Shown here: positions 33,761 through 48,343 of the stretch, piece after piece
Numbering within the stretch: the stretch's first letter is position 1
How the letters are laid out: the number at the start of each line of letters is the position of its first letter
From: Paucisalibacillus algeriensis
GTDB lineage: Bacteria; Bacillota; Bacilli; Bacillales; Amphibacillaceae
Length of the DNA stretch: 64,000 bases
NCBI RefSeq assembly: GCF_000577245.1
Contig: NZ_CBYO010000012.1
Location: 1 to 64,000 of the forward strand
Direction: 5' to 3'
Notes under the pieces: generated by a model
What the model was told of the DNA's origin: nothing
Database searches by the model: none
The model's input: only the letters and a program-made list of their open reading frames with translations
Program-made: the position numbers and the translations under genes

Positions 33761-33789
33761 TTGCACTGACCATGTATATTCTATATAAT
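33761..33789 (+). promoter_or_regulatory. sigma-A promoter of the S10 operon
   Basis: TTGCAC, a 17-base spacer and TATAAT, 130 bases before rpsJ. This is probably the main entry into the long ribosomal-protein cluster. Confidence 0.85.
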
Positions 33790-33795
33790 AAGAAT

Positions 33796-34228
<433 letters not shown>

Positions 34229-34259
34229 AATTTTGTTTTTATAATAGGAGGTGTAACGG

Positions 34260-34889
34260 ATGACGAAAGGAATCTTAGGTCGAAAAATCGGCATGACACA
34301 GCTATTTAACGAAAACGGTGAGTTAATCCCGGTAACAGTTGTTCAAGCTGAACCTAACGTAGTTTTACAAAAGAGAACTCTTGAAAACGACGGTTATGAA
34401 GCAATTCAAATCGGTTTCCAAGATCTTAAGGAATCACGTACAAATAAAGCGGAAAAAGGTCATGCTGCAAAAGCAAACACAGCCCCTAAGCGCTACGTTC
34501 GTGAAATCCGTGACGTTAATCTTGATGAATATGAAGTTGGTCAAGAGATTAGCGTTGAAATTTTCCAAGCTGGAGAAAAAGTTGATGTAACTGGAACTTC
34601 TAAAGGTAAAGGATTCCAGGGTGTAATTAAGCGCCACAATCAATCTCGCGGACCAATGTCACATGGTTCTCATTACCATAGAGCACCAGGTTCAATGGGG
34701 GCAGTTGACCCAATGCGTGTATTCCCAGGCAAAAACTTACCAGGACATATGGGTGATGAACAAGTAACCATTCAAAACCTTGAAGTAGTAAGTGTTGATG
34801 TTGAACGCAACTTACTTTTAATCAAAGGTAATGTCCCAGGTGCTAAAAAATCATTCGTGAAAATCGCGGGTGCAATTAAGGCTAACTAA
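34260..34889 (+). CDS. rplC: 50S ribosomal protein L3
   Basis: A 209-residue early-assembly protein near the peptidyl-transferase centre. [14 protein letters not shown] is at the start, and the tip loop [17 protein letters not shown] contains the residues linked to tiamulin/linezolid response. Its ATG follows GGAGGTGT. Confidence 0.97.
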   Translation: MTKGILGRKIGMTQLFNENGELIPVTVVQAEPNVVLQKRTLENDGYEAIQIGFQDLKESRTNKAEKGHAAKANTAPKRYVREIRDVNLDEYEVGQEISVEIFQAGEKVDVTGTSKGKGFQGVIKRHNQSRGPMSHGSHYHRAPGSMGAVDPMRVFPGKNLPGHMGDEQVTIQNLEVVSVDVERNLLLIKGNVPGAKKSFVKIAGAIKAN

Positions 34890-34915
34890 TCATATAAACG
34901 AAGGGAGGATATGTC

Positions 34916-35539
34916 ATGCCTAAAGTAGCACTATTTAAACAAGATGGTTCACAAGCTGGCGAATTCGAATTAAACGAATCCGTATTCGGTATTGAACCAA
35001 ACACACATGTATTACACGAAGCGGTAGTTATGCAACGTGCATCAATGCGTCAAGGTACTCACGCTGTTAAAAACCGTTCTGAAGTTCGTGGCGGAGGTCG
35101 TAAGCCATGGCGTCAAAAAGGTACAGGCCGCGCGCGTCAAGGATCTATTCGCTCACCACAATGGGTAGGCGGTGGAGTTGTGTTCGGACCTACACCACGT
35201 AGCTATAGCTATAAGCTACCTAAAAAAGTTCGTCGTTTAGCACTTAAATCTGCTTTATCTTCTAAAGTTAAAGAAGAAAGCTTAGTTGTTTTAGAGAGTC
35301 TTGCATTCGATGCTCCTAAGACAAAAGAAGTAGTGAAAATGCTAAGTGCTTTAAATGTAAATGAAAAAGCTTTAATCGTAACTGCTGAAACTGATGAAAA
35401 TGTTATTCGTTCAGCAAACAACCTACAAGGTGTTAAAGTTCTTACAGTAACTGAAGTTAATGTATTAGATTTGTTATCGCATGACAAGCTGATCTTAACT
35501 AAGGAAGCAGCTGAAAAAGCAGGGGAGGTGCTTGCATAA
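34916..35539 (+). CDS. rplD: 50S ribosomal protein L4
   Basis: A 207-residue protein with the long tunnel loop ([20 protein letters not shown]) that lines the exit tunnel and is a macrolide-resistance site. The stop overlaps the rplW start by one base. Confidence 0.97.
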   Translation: MPKVALFKQDGSQAGEFELNESVFGIEPNTHVLHEAVVMQRASMRQGTHAVKNRSEVRGGGRKPWRQKGTGRARQGSIRSPQWVGGGVVFGPTPRSYSYKLPKKVRRLALKSALSSKVKEESLVVLESLAFDAPKTKEVVKMLSALNVNEKALIVTAETDENVIRSANNLQGVKVLTVTEVNVLDLLSHDKLILTKEAAEKAGEVLA

Positions 35540-35826
35540 TGACTGATGCACGTGATATTATTAAGCGCCCTGTTATCACTGAACACTCTGCTGACTTAAT
35601 GGCAGAAAAGAAATACACTTTCGAAGTTAGTACAAAAGCTAACAGAACTCAAATCAAAGATGCCGTTGAGGAAATCTTTGGAGTGAAAGTAGAAAAAGTA
35701 AACACAATGAACCTAAAAGGTAAATTTAAGCGTATGGGTCGTTACGGTGGTTTCCGCCCAAATCGCAAAAAAGCTGTTGTACAGCTTTCTCAAGACAGTA
35801 AAGATCTAGACTTCTTTGAAGGCTAA
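35539..35826 (+). CDS. rplW: 50S ribosomal protein L23
   Basis: A 95-residue exit-tunnel rim protein that docks trigger factor and SRP. It starts [20 protein letters not shown], with the family ending [20 protein letters not shown]. Overlaps rplD by one base (ATG after GGGGAGG inside rplD). Confidence 0.96.
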   Translation: MTDARDIIKRPVITEHSADLMAEKKYTFEVSTKANRTQIKDAVEEIFGVKVEKVNTMNLKGKFKRMGRYGGFRPNRKKAVVQLSQDSKDLDFFEG

Positions 35827-35852
35827 GAATCATAGAGAAGGAGGGAAAAAAG

Positions 35853-36683
35853 ATGGCGATTAAAAAATTCAAACCTACCTCTAATGGTAGACGTAATATG
35901 TCTGTATCTGATTTTGCTGAAATCACTACAGATAAACCGGAAAAATCCCTTTTAGCTCCACTTTCAAAACGCGGTGGACGTAATAACCAAGGGAAATTAA
36001 CGGTTCGTCATCAAGGTGGCGGTCATAAGCGTCAATATCGTATCATTGATTTCAAACGTGATAAAGATGGTATACCAGGTCGCGTTGCTACAATCGAGTA
36101 CGATCCAAACCGTACCGCTAACATTGCATTAATCAACTACGCTGACGGTGAAAAGCGTTATATCCTTGCACCGAAAGGTTTACAAGTAGGGCAAGAAATT
36201 GAATCAGGTGAAAATGCGGATATTAAAGTAGGTAACGCATTACCACTTGCAAATATTCCAGTTGGTACAATCGTACACAACATCGAATTAAAACCAGGTA
36301 ATGGTGGCCAACTAGCTCGTTCTGCGGGTGCTGAGGCTCAAATTCTTGGTCGCGAAGAGAAATACACACTTGTGCGTTTAGCTTCTGGTGAAGTTCGCTT
36401 AGTATTATCAACTTGTCGTGCTACTGTAGGTCAAGTAGGTAACTTAGAACATGAACTAATCCGTGTTGGTAAAGCAGGACGTTCTCGTTGGAAGGGTATC
36501 CGCCCAACTGTACGTGGATCTGTTATGAACCCGAATGATCACCCACACGGTGGTGGTGAAGGACGTGCTCCAATCGGACGTAAATCACCAATGTCACCAT
36601 GGGGCAAACCAACACTTGGTTACAAAACACGTAAACGTAATAAAACTACAGATAAGTATATTGTGCGTAAACGTAAAAAATAA
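35853..36683 (+). CDS. rplB: 50S ribosomal protein L2
   Basis: A 276-residue core protein for subunit association and peptidyl transfer. The conserved C-terminal [14 protein letters not shown] with the functional histidine is intact. AAGGAGGG precedes the ATG. Confidence 0.98.
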   Translation: MAIKKFKPTSNGRRNMSVSDFAEITTDKPEKSLLAPLSKRGGRNNQGKLTVRHQGGGHKRQYRIIDFKRDKDGIPGRVATIEYDPNRTANIALINYADGEKRYILAPKGLQVGQEIESGENADIKVGNALPLANIPVGTIVHNIELKPGNGGQLARSAGAEAQILGREEKYTLVRLASGEVRLVLSTCRATVGQVGNLEHELIRVGKAGRSRWKGIRPTVRGSVMNPNDHPHGGGEGRAPIGRKSPMSPWGKPTLGYKTRKRNKTTDKYIVRKRKK

Positions 36684-36737
36684 TCGTAACTATTGGTGGA
36701 AAGTATCCATCTCTGAACTTCGAAAGGAGGTTTATCC

Positions 36738-37016
36738 ATGGGTCGTAGCTTAAAAAAGGGACCTTTTGCAGATGACCATCTATTGAAAAAGATTGATCAA
36801 TTGAATGAATCTGATAAAAAGCAAGTTATTAAGACTTGGTCACGTCGTTCTACTATATTCCCAACTTTTATCGGTCATACTATCGCTGTTTATGATGGAC
36901 GTAAACATGTTCCTGTTTATGTAACAGAAGACATGGTTGGACATAAATTAGGTGAATTTGCTCCAACTCGTTCATACAAAGGACACGCAAATGACGATAA
37001 GAAAACAAAACGCTAA
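36738..37016 (+). CDS. rpsS: 30S ribosomal protein S19
   Basis: A 92-residue head protein contacting 23S and tRNA in the A site. Family signature [20 protein letters not shown] is present. AAAGGAGGT precedes the ATG. Confidence 0.97.
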   Translation: MGRSLKKGPFADDHLLKKIDQLNESDKKQVIKTWSRRSTIFPTFIGHTIAVYDGRKHVPVYVTEDMVGHKLGEFAPTRSYKGHANDDKKTKR

Positions 37017-37037
37017 TGAGAGGAGGCGCTATAAGGT

Positions 37038-37379
37038 ATGCAATCTAAAGCCGTAGCTAAATCAGTTCGTATTGCTCCTCGTAAAGTGCGATTAGTCGTT
37101 GATTTAATTCGAGGAAAAGAAGTTGGCGAAGCAATTGCTATTCTACGCCACACACAACGCGGTGCTTCTCCAGTTGTAGAAAAAGTGTTAAAGTCTGCTA
37201 TCGCAAACGCAGAACACAACTACGAAATGGATACAGATAATCTAGTTATTTCTGAAGCATTCGTAAACGAAGGTGTTACATTGAAACGTTTCCGTCCACG
37301 CGCTCAAGGACGTGCAAGCAAAATTAATAAGCGCACTAGCCACATTACAGTGGTTGTAACAGAAAAGAAGGAGGGGTAG
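37038..37379 (+). CDS. rplV: 50S ribosomal protein L22
   Basis: A 113-residue protein with an extended beta-hairpin in the exit tunnel ([17 protein letters not shown]), the site of macrolide-resistance changes; it is wild-type in length. GAGGAGG lies upstream, and rpsC follows after three bases. Confidence 0.97.
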   Translation: MQSKAVAKSVRIAPRKVRLVVDLIRGKEVGEAIAILRHTQRGASPVVEKVLKSAIANAEHNYEMDTDNLVISEAFVNEGVTLKRFRPRAQGRASKINKRTSHITVVVTEKKEG

Positions 37380-37382
37380 TTA

Positions 37383-38024
37383 GTGGGTCAAAAAGTGAAT
37401 CCTACAGGTCTTCGCGTAGGTATCATTAAAGACTGGGAGTCTAAATGGTATGCTGGCAAAGACTATGCAGACTTACTACACGAAGATATCAAAATTAGAG
37501 AATATCTTGAAAACCGTTTAAAAACCGCAGCTGTTTCCCACATTGAAATCGAACGTGCAGCAAACCGTGTTAACGTTACGATTCACACTGGTAAACCAGG
37601 TATGGTTATTGGTAAAGGCGGTTCTGAAGTAGAAGCTCTACGTAACTCATTAAACGCTTTGACTGGCAAACGTGTTCACATTAACATTGTTGAAATCAAA
37701 AAAGTTGATGTAAATGCTAAGTTGGTTGCTGAAAATATTGCTCGTCAATTAGAAAATCGTATCTCATTCCGTCGTGCCCAAAAGCAAGCTATTCAACGTG
37801 CAATGCGTGCTGGTGCAAAAGGAATTAAAACTCAAGTATCTGGACGCCTAGGTGGCGCGGATATTGCTCGTGCTGAACACTATAGTGAAGGAACTGTTCC
37901 ACTACACACACTACGTGCTGATATCGACTATGCAACTGCAGAAGCTGATACAACATATGGTAAACTTGGTATTAAAGTGTGGATCTATCGTGGTGAAGTC
38001 CTTCCGACTAAAACTAACAAATAA
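37383..38024 (+). CDS. rpsC: 30S ribosomal protein S3
   Basis: A 213-residue protein with KH domain ([20 protein letters not shown]) at the mRNA entry channel. GTG start, with GGAGGGG just upstream overlapping the end of rplV. Confidence 0.97.
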   Translation: MGQKVNPTGLRVGIIKDWESKWYAGKDYADLLHEDIKIREYLENRLKTAAVSHIEIERAANRVNVTIHTGKPGMVIGKGGSEVEALRNSLNALTGKRVHINIVEIKKVDVNAKLVAENIARQLENRISFRRAQKQAIQRAMRAGAKGIKTQVSGRLGGADIARAEHYSEGTVPLHTLRADIDYATAEADTTYGKLGIKVWIYRGEVLPTKTNK

Positions 38025-38667
<643 letters not shown>

Positions 38668-38673
38668 TAATGA

Positions 38674-38955
<282 letters not shown>

Positions 38956-38958
38956 TAA

Positions 38959-39366
<408 letters not shown>

Positions 39367-39400
39367 GAAGTGAATTACCTTGTAAGGAGGTGCGTCAAGC

Positions 39401-39712
39401 ATGCATGTAAAAAAAGGTGATAAAGTTATCGTTATTTCCGGCAAAGACCGTGGTAAAACTGGAACAATCTTAGAAGCATATCCGAAAAAGGAACGTGTAC
39501 TTGTTGAAGGTGTAAACATGATCAAAAAACACGCTAAGCCTTCACAAGAAAACCCACAAGGTGGGATTCTTAACCAAGAAGCTCCTATTCATGTTTCTAA
39601 CGTGATGCCAGTAGATCCGAAATCCGGCCATCCAACTCGTATTGGTTATGAAGTACGTGATGGAAAGAAAGTCCGCATTGCTAAAAAATCCGGTGAAGCA
39701 TTAGATAAATAG
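39401..39712 (+). CDS. rplX: 50S ribosomal protein L24
   Basis: A 103-residue KOW-type assembly initiator protein ([20 protein letters not shown]). AAGGAGGTG precedes the ATG. Confidence 0.97.
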   Translation: MHVKKGDKVIVISGKDRGKTGTILEAYPKKERVLVEGVNMIKKHAKPSQENPQGGILNQEAPIHVSNVMPVDPKSGHPTRIGYEVRDGKKVRIAKKSGEALDK

Positions 39713-39736
39713 TATGTGCTGTGAAAGGAGGGCAAC

Positions 39737-40496
<760 letters not shown>

Positions 40497-40526
40497 ACCC
40501 CGATTAGGGAAGGAGGTAATTTAGTA

Positions 40527-40925
40527 ATGGTTATGACAGATCCAATCGCAGATATGCTAACTCGTATTCGTAATGCGAACATGGTAAAACATGAAAAGTT
40601 AGAACTTCCTGCTTCTAAAATTAAAACTGAAATTGCTGATATTTTAAAACGTGAAGGCTTTGTACGTGACTACGAAGTTATTGAAGATAACAAGCAAGGG
40701 ATCTTACGTGTATTCCTTAAGTACGGTGCTAATGAGGAAAAAGTAATTACAGGTATTAAACGTATTAGTAAGCCAGGATTACGTGTATATGCAAAAGCTG
40801 ATGAAGTACCTCGTGTACTAAACGGTCTAGGTATTGCAATCGTATCAACTTCTAAAGGTGTTCTTTCTGATAAAGAAGCACGCTCTCAAGCTGTTGGTGG
40901 CGAAGTACTTGCATACGTATGGTAA
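40527..40925 (+). CDS. rpsH: 30S ribosomal protein S8
   Basis: A 132-residue 16S-binding protein ([20 protein letters not shown], ending GGEVLAYVW). ATG 40527 is nearer to AAGGAGGT than the second ATG at 40533, so it is kept with some doubt. Confidence 0.95.
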   Translation: MVMTDPIADMLTRIRNANMVKHEKLELPASKIKTEIADILKREGFVRDYEVIEDNKQGILRVFLKYGANEEKVITGIKRISKPGLRVYAKADEVPRVLNGLGIAIVSTSKGVLSDKEARSQAVGGEVLAYVW

Positions 40926-40955
40926 TTTATTTTTAAAGATGAGGAGGTGCATGGA

Positions 40956-41492
40956 ATGTCTCGTATAGGACTTAAACCAATTGAGATTCCGAGTGGTGTA
41001 GAAGTAAAACTTAACGGTGATACAGTAACTGTAAAAGGCCCTAAGGGCGAACTAACAAGAAATTTTCATAGCGATATGAACATTGTTGTTGCAGATAACG
41101 TTTTAACAGTTGAACGTCCAAGTGATCAAAAGGAACATCGATCATTACACGGAACAACTCGTAGCTTACTTGCTAACATGATAGAAGGTGTTTCTAAAGG
41201 CTTTGAAAAACAACTTCAAATCATCGGTGTTGGTTATCGTGCACAAAAACAAGGTAATAAAGTTGTTGTGAATGCTGGGTATTCTCATCCAGTTGAAATA
41301 GATCCAATTGACGGTATTGAAATCGATGTACCAAGTAATACTTCTGTAATCGTTAAAGGTATTGATAAAGAGAAAGTTGGAGCAGTTGCTTCCAACATCA
41401 GAGCTATCAGACCACCAGAGCCTTATAAAGGTAAAGGTATTCGTTACGTTGATGAATATGTACGTCGTAAAGAAGGTAAAACTGCTAAGTAA
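40956..41492 (+). CDS. rplF: 50S ribosomal protein L6
   Basis: A 178-residue protein near the sarcin-ricin loop, ending in [23 protein letters not shown] 40956 ([16 protein letters not shown]) is used. The in-frame GTG 40947 is part of the GAGGAGGTG ribosome site. Confidence 0.96.
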   Translation: MSRIGLKPIEIPSGVEVKLNGDTVTVKGPKGELTRNFHSDMNIVVADNVLTVERPSDQKEHRSLHGTTRSLLANMIEGVSKGFEKQLQIIGVGYRAQKQGNKVVVNAGYSHPVEIDPIDGIEIDVPSNTSVIVKGIDKEKVGAVASNIRAIRPPEPYKGKGIRYVDEYVRRKEGKTAK

Positions 41493-41522
41493 GGTTAGTT
41501 AGGCGAGAAAGGAGTGACCCAG

Positions 41523-41885
41523 ATGATCACAAAACCTGACAAAAATGTTGCACGTAAGAGAAGACATAATCGTGTTCGTAAAAATCTATTTGGAACAGCA
41601 GAACGTCCTCGTCTAAACGTGTATCGTTCAAATAAACACATTTATGCACAGTTAATCGATGATACTAACGGCGTAACATTAGTTAGCGCATCTACTGTTG
41701 ATAAAGAATTAAGCGTTGATTCAACTAGCAGTGTTGATGCTGCAACTAAAGTTGGAGAATTGATCGCAAAACGTGCCCAAGATAAAGGTCATAAATCAGT
41801 TGTATTTGATCGCGGAGGCTACCTTTATCATGGACGTGTAAAAGCACTTGCAGATGCTGCTCGTGAGGCAGGTCTTGAATTTTAA
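41523..41885 (+). CDS. rplR: 50S ribosomal protein L18
   Basis: A 120-residue 5S-binding protein ([20 protein letters not shown], ending [21 protein letters not shown] minus none). ATG 41523 matches the family start. GTG 41514 overlaps the AAAGGAGTG ribosome site. Confidence 0.95.
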   Translation: MITKPDKNVARKRRHNRVRKNLFGTAERPRLNVYRSNKHIYAQLIDDTNGVTLVSASTVDKELSVDSTSSVDAATKVGELIAKRAQDKGHKSVVFDRGGYLYHGRVKALADAAREAGLEF

Positions 41886-41905
41886 TTGTAAAAGGAGGGA
41901 CATAG

Positions 41906-42409
41906 ATGAAAACAGTAATCGATCCTAATAAATTAGATCTTGAAGAACGTGTTGTAGCGGTTAACCGCGTTGCAAAAGTAGTTAAAGGTGGACGTCGTTT
42001 CCGTTTTGCTGCACTAGTTGTAGTAGGAGATAAGAACGGTCACGTTGGATTTGGTACTGGTAAAGCACAAGAGGTACCGGATGCAATTAAAAAAGCAGTT
42101 GACGATGCTAAGAAAAACTTAATTACTGTACCTATCGTTGGTACTACAATTCCACACGAAATTCACGGAGTGTTCGGATCTGGTAACGTATTAATGAAAC
42201 CAGCTTCTGAAGGTACTGGAGTTATCTCTGGTGGTCCGGTTCGTGCCGTACTAGAACTTGCAGGTGTTGGTGACATTTTAACTAAATCACTTGGTTCTAA
42301 TACACCAATTAATATGATTCGCGCTACAATGAATGGTTTAAACAACCTTAAACGCGCAGAAGACGTTGCAAAACTAAGAGGAAAGTCTGTAGAAGAACTG
42401 TTAGGATAA
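41906..42409 (+). CDS. rpsE: 30S ribosomal protein S5
   Basis: A 167-residue fidelity protein. The N-terminal loop [20 protein letters not shown], where spectinomycin-resistance changes occur, is unaltered. AAAGGAGGG precedes the ATG. Confidence 0.97.
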   Translation: MKTVIDPNKLDLEERVVAVNRVAKVVKGGRRFRFAALVVVGDKNGHVGFGTGKAQEVPDAIKKAVDDAKKNLITVPIVGTTIPHEIHGVFGSGNVLMKPASEGTGVISGGPVRAVLELAGVGDILTKSLGSNTPINMIRATMNGLNNLKRAEDVAKLRGKSVEELLG

Positions 42410-42422
42410 GGAGGGAAACATT

Positions 42423-42605
42423 ATGTCTAAAAAATTAGAAATCACCCTCACACGCAGTGTAATCGGTGCTAAAGAAAAACAAATTAAAACCGTTGAAGCA
42501 CTTGGTTTAAAAAAGATTCGTCAAACCGTAGTTCTTGAGGATACTCCAGCTGTTCGTGGAATGGTTAATAGAGTATCTCACCTAGTAGCGGTTAAAGAAG
42601 GTTAA
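42423..42605 (+). CDS. rpmD: 50S ribosomal protein L30
   Basis: A 60-residue ferredoxin-like protein ([20 protein letters not shown]). AAGGAGGG precedes the ATG, and it lies 14 bases after rpsE. Confidence 0.96.
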   Translation: MSKKLEITLTRSVIGAKEKQIKTVEALGLKKIRQTVVLEDTPAVRGMVNRVSHLVAVKEG

Positions 42606-42635
42606 TAAACATAAGCGTAAAGAGGAGGTGCTCGT

Positions 42636-43076
42636 ATGAAACTTCATGAATTGAAGCCAGCAGAAGGATCACGCAAAGAAAGAAACCGTGTTGGTCGCGG
42701 TACATCATCTGGTAACGGAAAAACTTCTGGTAGAGGACACAAAGGACAAAATGCTCGTTCAGGCGGTGGCGTTCGCCCAGGATTTGAAGGTGGACAAATG
42801 CCATTATTCCAACGTTTACCAAAACGTGGATTTACAAACATTAACCGCAAAGAATATGCTATAGTGAACTTAGACGTATTAAATCGATTTGAAGACGGCA
42901 CAGAAATTACTCCTGAGTTATTAATTGAATCAGGTGTCGTAAAGAACGAAAAATCAGGTATCAAGATACTTGGAAATGGTTCCGTCGAAAACAAATATAC
43001 CGTTAAAGCTCATAAGTTCTCTGCTTCTGCAAAAGCAGCTATCGAAGAAGCGGGCGGTAAAACAGAGGTGATCTAA
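42636..43076 (+). CDS. rplO: 50S ribosomal protein L15
   Basis: A 146-residue late-assembly protein with the Gly/Arg-rich N-terminal extension ([20 protein letters not shown]). The final base overlaps the secY start, so translation is probably coupled. Confidence 0.97.
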   Translation: MKLHELKPAEGSRKERNRVGRGTSSGNGKTSGRGHKGQNARSGGGVRPGFEGGQMPLFQRLPKRGFTNINRKEYAIVNLDVLNRFEDGTEITPELLIESGVVKNEKSGIKILGNGSVENKYTVKAHKFSASAKAAIEEAGGKTEVI

Positions 43077-44368
43077 TGTTCCGTACATTCTCCAATTTTA
43101 TGCGCGTGGCTGACATTAGACGGAAAATACTTTTTACATTGGCTTTGTTAATTGTATTCCGTCTTGGCACATTTATTCCTGTGCCGTTCACAGATAAAAA
43201 TGCACTTGCATCTTTAGACCAACAAAATAATGTATTTGGATTCCTAGATACATTTGGCGGTGGGGCATTAATGAATTTCTCCATTTTAGCAATGGGGATT
43301 ATGCCTTATATTACAGCATCAATCATTATGCAATTACTACAAATGGATGTTGTACCGAAGTTTACCGAATGGAAAAAACAAGGTGAAATGGGCCGTAAAA
43401 AGTTAGCACAAGTAACTCGTTATGGAACAGTGGTTCTTGCGTTTGTCCAGGCGATTGCTATGTCAATTGGGTTCAATGCAATGGCTGGCGGATTATTAAT
43501 CCGTGATCCTGGTCCTGGTAAATTCCTAATTATTGCACTTGTACTAACGGCAGGAACAACATTCTTAATGTGGTTAGGTGAACAAATAACAGCTCATGGA
43601 GTTGGGAATGGAATTTCGATACTGATTTTTGCTGGTATCGTTGCTGCTGTACCGAATGCTGTTAACCAATTATTCGTCCAGTACTTTACAAATGCTGGAG
43701 ATCAATTGTTTATAAATATCATTATTGTTGTATTAATTGCATTAGTTGCAATTGCGATTACAGCAGGTGTTATCTTCGTAATACAAGCATTACGTAAGAT
43801 ACCGATTCAATATGCAAAGAAACTTGTTAATCGTTCTCCAGTTGGAGGTCACTCAACGCATTTGCCACTTAAAGTAAATGCTGCGGGAGTTATCCCGGTA
43901 ATCTTTGCGATTGCATTCATTATGGCCCCAAGTACTGTTGCAAGCTTCTTTGAAGGTAATTTTGCTACAACAATCAGAACGATTTTTGATTATACAACGC
44001 CTGTAGGTATGCTTATATATGTAGCGTTGATTATTGCGTTTACGTATTTCTATACATTTGTTCAAGTTAACCCCGAACAAATGGCTGAAAACTTACAAAA
44101 ACAAGGTGGATATATCCCAGGCATTCGTCCTGGTAAGAATACCGAAACATATCTTACTCGTGTTATCAATCGATTAACATTTGTAGGTGCGATATTCTTA
44201 GCTGCAGTTTCCGTTTTACCTATCATCTTTGGACAACTTGCAGGACTTCCACAAGCAGTTCAAATCGGCGGCACAAGTTTACTTATCGTTGTAGGTGTAG
44301 CAATTCAAACGATGAAGCAATTAGAAGGTCAGTTAGTGAAGCGACACTACAAAGGATTTATCAAGTAA
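43076..44368 (+). CDS. secY: preprotein translocase subunit SecY
   Basis: A 430-residue channel protein with ten membrane helices. Conserved features are the plug region GGGALMNFSILAMGIMPYITA, the LGEQITAHGVGNGIS segment, and the cytosolic loop QGGYIPGIRPGKNTETYLTR that contacts SecA and ribosome. It works with SecE (16156) and SecG (elsewhere). The ATG shares one base with the rplO stop codon. Confidence 0.98.
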   Translation: MFRTFSNFMRVADIRRKILFTLALLIVFRLGTFIPVPFTDKNALASLDQQNNVFGFLDTFGGGALMNFSILAMGIMPYITASIIMQLLQMDVVPKFTEWKKQGEMGRKKLAQVTRYGTVVLAFVQAIAMSIGFNAMAGGLLIRDPGPGKFLIIALVLTAGTTFLMWLGEQITAHGVGNGISILIFAGIVAAVPNAVNQLFVQYFTNAGDQLFINIIIVVLIALVAIAITAGVIFVIQALRKIPIQYAKKLVNRSPVGGHSTHLPLKVNAAGVIPVIFAIAFIMAPSTVASFFEGNFATTIRTIFDYTTPVGMLIYVALIIAFTYFYTFVQVNPEQMAENLQKQGGYIPGIRPGKNTETYLTRVINRLTFVGAIFLAAVSVLPIIFGQLAGLPQAVQIGGTSLLIVVGVAIQTMKQLEGQLVKRHYKGFIK

Positions 44369-44383
44369 GTAATGAGCCAATGA

Positions 44384-45043
<660 letters not shown>

Positions 45044-45172
45044 GCTATTACTGTAGGCACCACGCTTTTAAACAATTCTATTTGATTCAAAAAGGTTTGA
45101 GTCGTGAGGTTATGCTTTATTCATATTTGCACAACAAGTGTTTGACAATATTAACCCTCAATTAGGTAAACG

Positions 45173-45416
45173 TTGTTAAGCGAAACTGATTCGATTCCAC
45201 GAATAGGTCTTGTTTGTCGTATTTGGCAAGGACAAAGAAAGGCATTATCGGTTATTTTTGATGATGATCGTTATGTCTTGGTAACATGGGGAAAACGTAA
45301 ATATGATCGACCAAAGATTAGAATAAACATCATATTGTTATATGGATTATACGTCTCCAGAAGTCCAAAACAGCCTTCTAGATACTGGTCGTGTCACAAA
45401 TGAAAGTAAAAGCTAA
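45173..45416 (+). pseudogene. decayed KOW-domain protein gene (YbzG-like)
   Basis: The remaining frame gives a KOW-like start (IPRIGLVCRIWQGQ, DDDRYVLVTWGKRKYDRP) that resembles the small KOW protein encoded before infA in Bacilli. After about residue 50 the match leaves the frame: NKHHIVI continues from 45322 in a second frame, and MDYTSPEVQNSLLDTGRVTN continues from 45342 in a third, ending with TAA 45414-45416. Two frameshifts and no clear ribosome site indicate a pseudogene. Read in the first frame alone it would end at 45403. Confidence 0.75.
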
Positions 45417-45462
45417 ATACGTTTGTAATTGTGACTGATTTAAAAGAAGGGAGATCAACACG

Positions 45463-45681
45463 ATGGCGAAAGATGATGTAATTGAAGTGGAAGGAACCGT
45501 AACTGAAACATTGCCTAATGCAATGTTTAATGTAGAGCTTGAAAACGGCCATACGGTCTTGGCACACGTATCTGGTAAAATCCGAATGCACTTCATCCGT
45601 ATTTTACCAGGTGATAAAGTAACGGTAGAACTCTCTCCGTATGACTTGACTAGAGGACGAATTACGTACCGTTATAAATAA
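45463..45681 (+). CDS. infA: translation initiation factor IF-1
   Basis: A 72-residue OB-fold factor ([20 protein letters not shown], ending RGRITYRYK), binding the 30S A site. GGGAGA lies upstream of the ATG. Confidence 0.97.
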   Translation: MAKDDVIEVEGTVTETLPNAMFNVELENGHTVLAHVSGKIRMHFIRILPGDKVTVELSPYDLTRGRITYRYK

Positions 45682-45697
45682 GCGAGCTCCGATATAA

Positions 45698-45826
<129 letters not shown>

Positions 45827-45846
45827 GAAGGAGGTGCAAGATACTA

Positions 45847-46212
45847 ATGGCACGTATTGGAGGAGTAGACGTACCACGTGAAAAACGTGTGGTAATCTCT
45901 TTAACATATATTTACGGTATTGGTAAGAATACTGCACAAAACATCTTAAAAGAAGCAGGCGTTTCTGAAGATACACGTGTACGTGATCTAACAGAAGATG
46001 AGTTAGGACGCATTCGTCAAGCAGTTGACGGATATACAACTGAAGGTGATCTTCGTCGTGAGGTTTCTCTTAACATTAAACGTCTTATTGAAATTGGATC
46101 ATATCGTGGTTTAAGACACCGTCGTGGTTTACCGGTTCGTGGTCAAAATACGAAGAACAACTCTCGTACTCGTAAAGGCCCACGTCGTACAATCGCTAAC
46201 AAGAAAAAATAA
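45847..46212 (+). CDS. rpsM: 30S ribosomal protein S13
   Basis: A 121-residue head protein forming bridges to the 50S ([20 protein letters not shown], then the basic tail [17 protein letters not shown]). AAGGAGGTG precedes the ATG. Confidence 0.97.
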   Translation: MARIGGVDVPREKRVVISLTYIYGIGKNTAQNILKEAGVSEDTRVRDLTEDELGRIRQAVDGYTTEGDLRREVSLNIKRLIEIGSYRGLRHRRGLPVRGQNTKNNSRTRKGPRRTIANKKK

Positions 46213-46233
46213 CGTAAGGAGGTTAACAATTAG

Positions 46234-46623
46234 ATGGCTCGTAAAACAAATACACGTAAACGTCGTGTGAAAAAGAATATTGAGACTGGTGTAGCACATA
46301 TCCGTTCAACTTTCAACAACACTATCGTTACAATTACTGATGTTCAAGGTAATGTTATTGGATGGAGTTCTGCTGGTGCACTAGGTTTCAAAGGTTCTCG
46401 TAAATCTACACCATTCGCTGCACAAATGGCTGCTGAAACAGCTGCTAAGACTGCAGTAGATAATGGTATGAAAACTCTAGAAGTAACAGTTAAAGGTCCA
46501 GGAGCTGGTCGTGAAGCTGCTATTCGTTCGTTACAAGCAGCTGGACTAGAAGTTACAGCTATTAAAGATGTAACTCCAGTTCCTCATAACGGTTGCCGTC
46601 CACCAAAACGTCGTCGTGTATAA
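46234..46623 (+). CDS. rpsK: 30S ribosomal protein S11
   Basis: A 129-residue platform protein ([16 protein letters not shown], ending [15 protein letters not shown]). AAGGAGG precedes the ATG. Confidence 0.97.
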   Translation: MARKTNTRKRRVKKNIETGVAHIRSTFNNTIVTITDVQGNVIGWSSAGALGFKGSRKSTPFAAQMAAETAAKTAVDNGMKTLEVTVKGPGAGREAAIRSLQAAGLEVTAIKDVTPVPHNGCRPPKRRRV

Positions 46624-46640
46624 TTTTAACGTATATTGAT

Positions 46641-46668
46641 TTGTCACCCTGTCAATAATGGGTATGAT
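46641..46668 (+). promoter_or_regulatory. candidate promoter upstream of rpoA
   Basis: TTGTCA, a 16-base spacer and TATGAT, at the start of an unusually long (293-base) gap before rpoA. The gap also has stems near 46818-46845 (AAGTTG / CAACTT) and 46860-46884 (GGTTAGA / TCTAACC), suggesting a structured rpoA leader. Confidence 0.4.
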
Positions 46669-46916
46669 GACTAAACGTATAGACGTAAACAGAGATAAAT
46701 AAAATGACTAAGGTATATGAAAGAGTAGAGCTGGTAGTTAAATAAGACTCTCAGGACTTAGCTATTTGTAGCCTTACCTATACAGCATCGCATAGACAAT
46801 AAAATACGAGAAAATATACAAGTTGTGCCCAAGTCGCCAACTTCCTATTTGAGGAATTTCGGTTAGATGTATAGGTCTAACCGGGGTTTCGACGTTTTAA
46901 AGGAGGGTATTATGGA

Positions 46917-47861
46917 ATGATTGAAATAGAAAAGCCAAAGATTGAAACGGTTGAGATTAGTGATGATGCTACATTTGGGAAATTTGTGGTAGAACCGCTC
47001 GAACGTGGTTATGGTACAACTCTTGGAAACTCCTTGCGTCGTATTCTGCTATCCTCACTTCCAGGTGCTGCTGTTACTTCAGTTCAAATTGATGGAGCAT
47101 TACATGAGTTTTCAACAATCGATGGAGTAGTTGAAGATGTTACAACAATCATTTTGAATTTGAAAAAGCTAGCCCTTAAAATCTATTCAGATGAACCAAA
47201 AACATTAGAAATTGATGTGCAAGGTGAAGGAGTAGTTACTGCTGCTGATCTAACCTATGATAGTGATGTAGAAGTATTAAATCCTGATCTTCCAATTGCA
47301 ACACTTAATGCAAAAGGTAACTTGCGTATGAAAATTAATGCCGGGCGTGGTCGTGGTTATGTTCCAGCTGAAGCAAACAAACATGAAGATCAACCAATTG
47401 GTGTTATTCCAGTTGATTCCATTTTCACACCGGTATCACGTGTTACTTACCAAGTAGAGAATACTCGTGTAGGTCAAAGTGCAAACTACGATAAATTAAC
47501 ATTGGATGTTTCTACAGATGGAAGTATTCGTCCGGAGGAAGCAATTTCTCTTGGTGCAAAAATTCTATCAGAGCATTTAAATATTTTCGTGGGCTTAACA
47601 GATGAAGCACAGAATGTTGAAATAATGGTCGAAAAAGAAGAAGACCAAAAAGAAAAAGTAATGGAAATGACAATTGAGGAATTAGATCTTTCTGTTCGTT
47701 CTTACAATTGTTTAAAACGTGCTGGCATAAATACAGTTCAAGAGCTTTCAAATAAATCTGAAGAAGATATGATGAAAGTGCGTAACTTAGGTCGTAAATC
47801 TTTAGAGGAAGTTAAAGTAAAACTTGCTGATTTAGGCTTAGGTCTACGTAAAGACGACTAA
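46917..47861 (+). CDS. rpoA: DNA-directed RNA polymerase subunit alpha
   Basis: A 314-residue subunit. The N-terminal dimerisation domain ([20 protein letters not shown]) is followed by a flexible linker and the C-terminal domain ([20 protein letters not shown]) that binds UP elements and activators. AAAGGAGGG precedes the ATG. Confidence 0.98.
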   Translation: MIEIEKPKIETVEISDDATFGKFVVEPLERGYGTTLGNSLRRILLSSLPGAAVTSVQIDGALHEFSTIDGVVEDVTTIILNLKKLALKIYSDEPKTLEIDVQGEGVVTAADLTYDSDVEVLNPDLPIATLNAKGNLRMKINAGRGRGYVPAEANKHEDQPIGVIPVDSIFTPVSRVTYQVENTRVGQSANYDKLTLDVSTDGSIRPEEAISLGAKILSEHLNIFVGLTDEAQNVEIMVEKEEDQKEKVMEMTIEELDLSVRSYNCLKRAGINTVQELSNKSEEDMMKVRNLGRKSLEEVKVKLADLGLGLRKDD

Positions 47862-47906
47862 CAAAAACGGACATCTTTAGAGTTTCAAGAAAGGGAGGGA
47901 TAGTCC

Positions 47907-48260
47907 ATGGCTAGAAAACTAGGACGTACAACAGATCAACGACTAGCACTACTTCGTAACCTAGCTTCTGATTTGATTATTCATGAGCGCCTTGAAACAA
48001 CAGAAGCTAAAGCGAAAGAGCTTAAGTCTGTTGTTGAGAAAATGATTACGTTAGGTAAACGTGGTGATCTACATGCTCGTCGTCAAGCTGCGGCATTCTT
48101 ATACAATAAAGAAGCTAGCGAAGAAGATACAGTACTTCAAAAGCTTTTTAATGATGTTGCAAAGCGCTATGAAGACAGACAAGGTGGATACACACGCGTT
48201 CTTAAATTAGGTGAACGCCAAGGTGATGGAGCGAAAATGGCTATTATTGAATTAGTTTAA
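47907..48260 (+). CDS. rplQ: 50S ribosomal protein L17
   Basis: A 117-residue short-type L17 ([20 protein letters not shown]) near the exit tunnel. AAAGGGAGGG precedes the ATG. Last gene of the long ribosomal cluster. Confidence 0.97.
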   Translation: MARKLGRTTDQRLALLRNLASDLIIHERLETTEAKAKELKSVVEKMITLGKRGDLHARRQAAAFLYNKEASEEDTVLQKLFNDVAKRYEDRQGGYTRVLKLGERQGDGAKMAIIELV

Positions 48261-48276
48261 TCAATCCATACGCGTT

Positions 48277-48327
48277 AAGGGCAGGACTTGATCTCTTCCA
48301 CGAGGTGAAATCCAAGCCCTTTTTTTA
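48277..48327 (+). terminator. terminator after rplQ
   Basis: AAGGGCaggaCTTGAT / ATCCAAGCCCTTTTTTT, a bulged stem with a seven-T tail, ending the cluster. Confidence 0.8.
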
Positions 48328-48343
48328 TAGTAAAATGTGTCGC

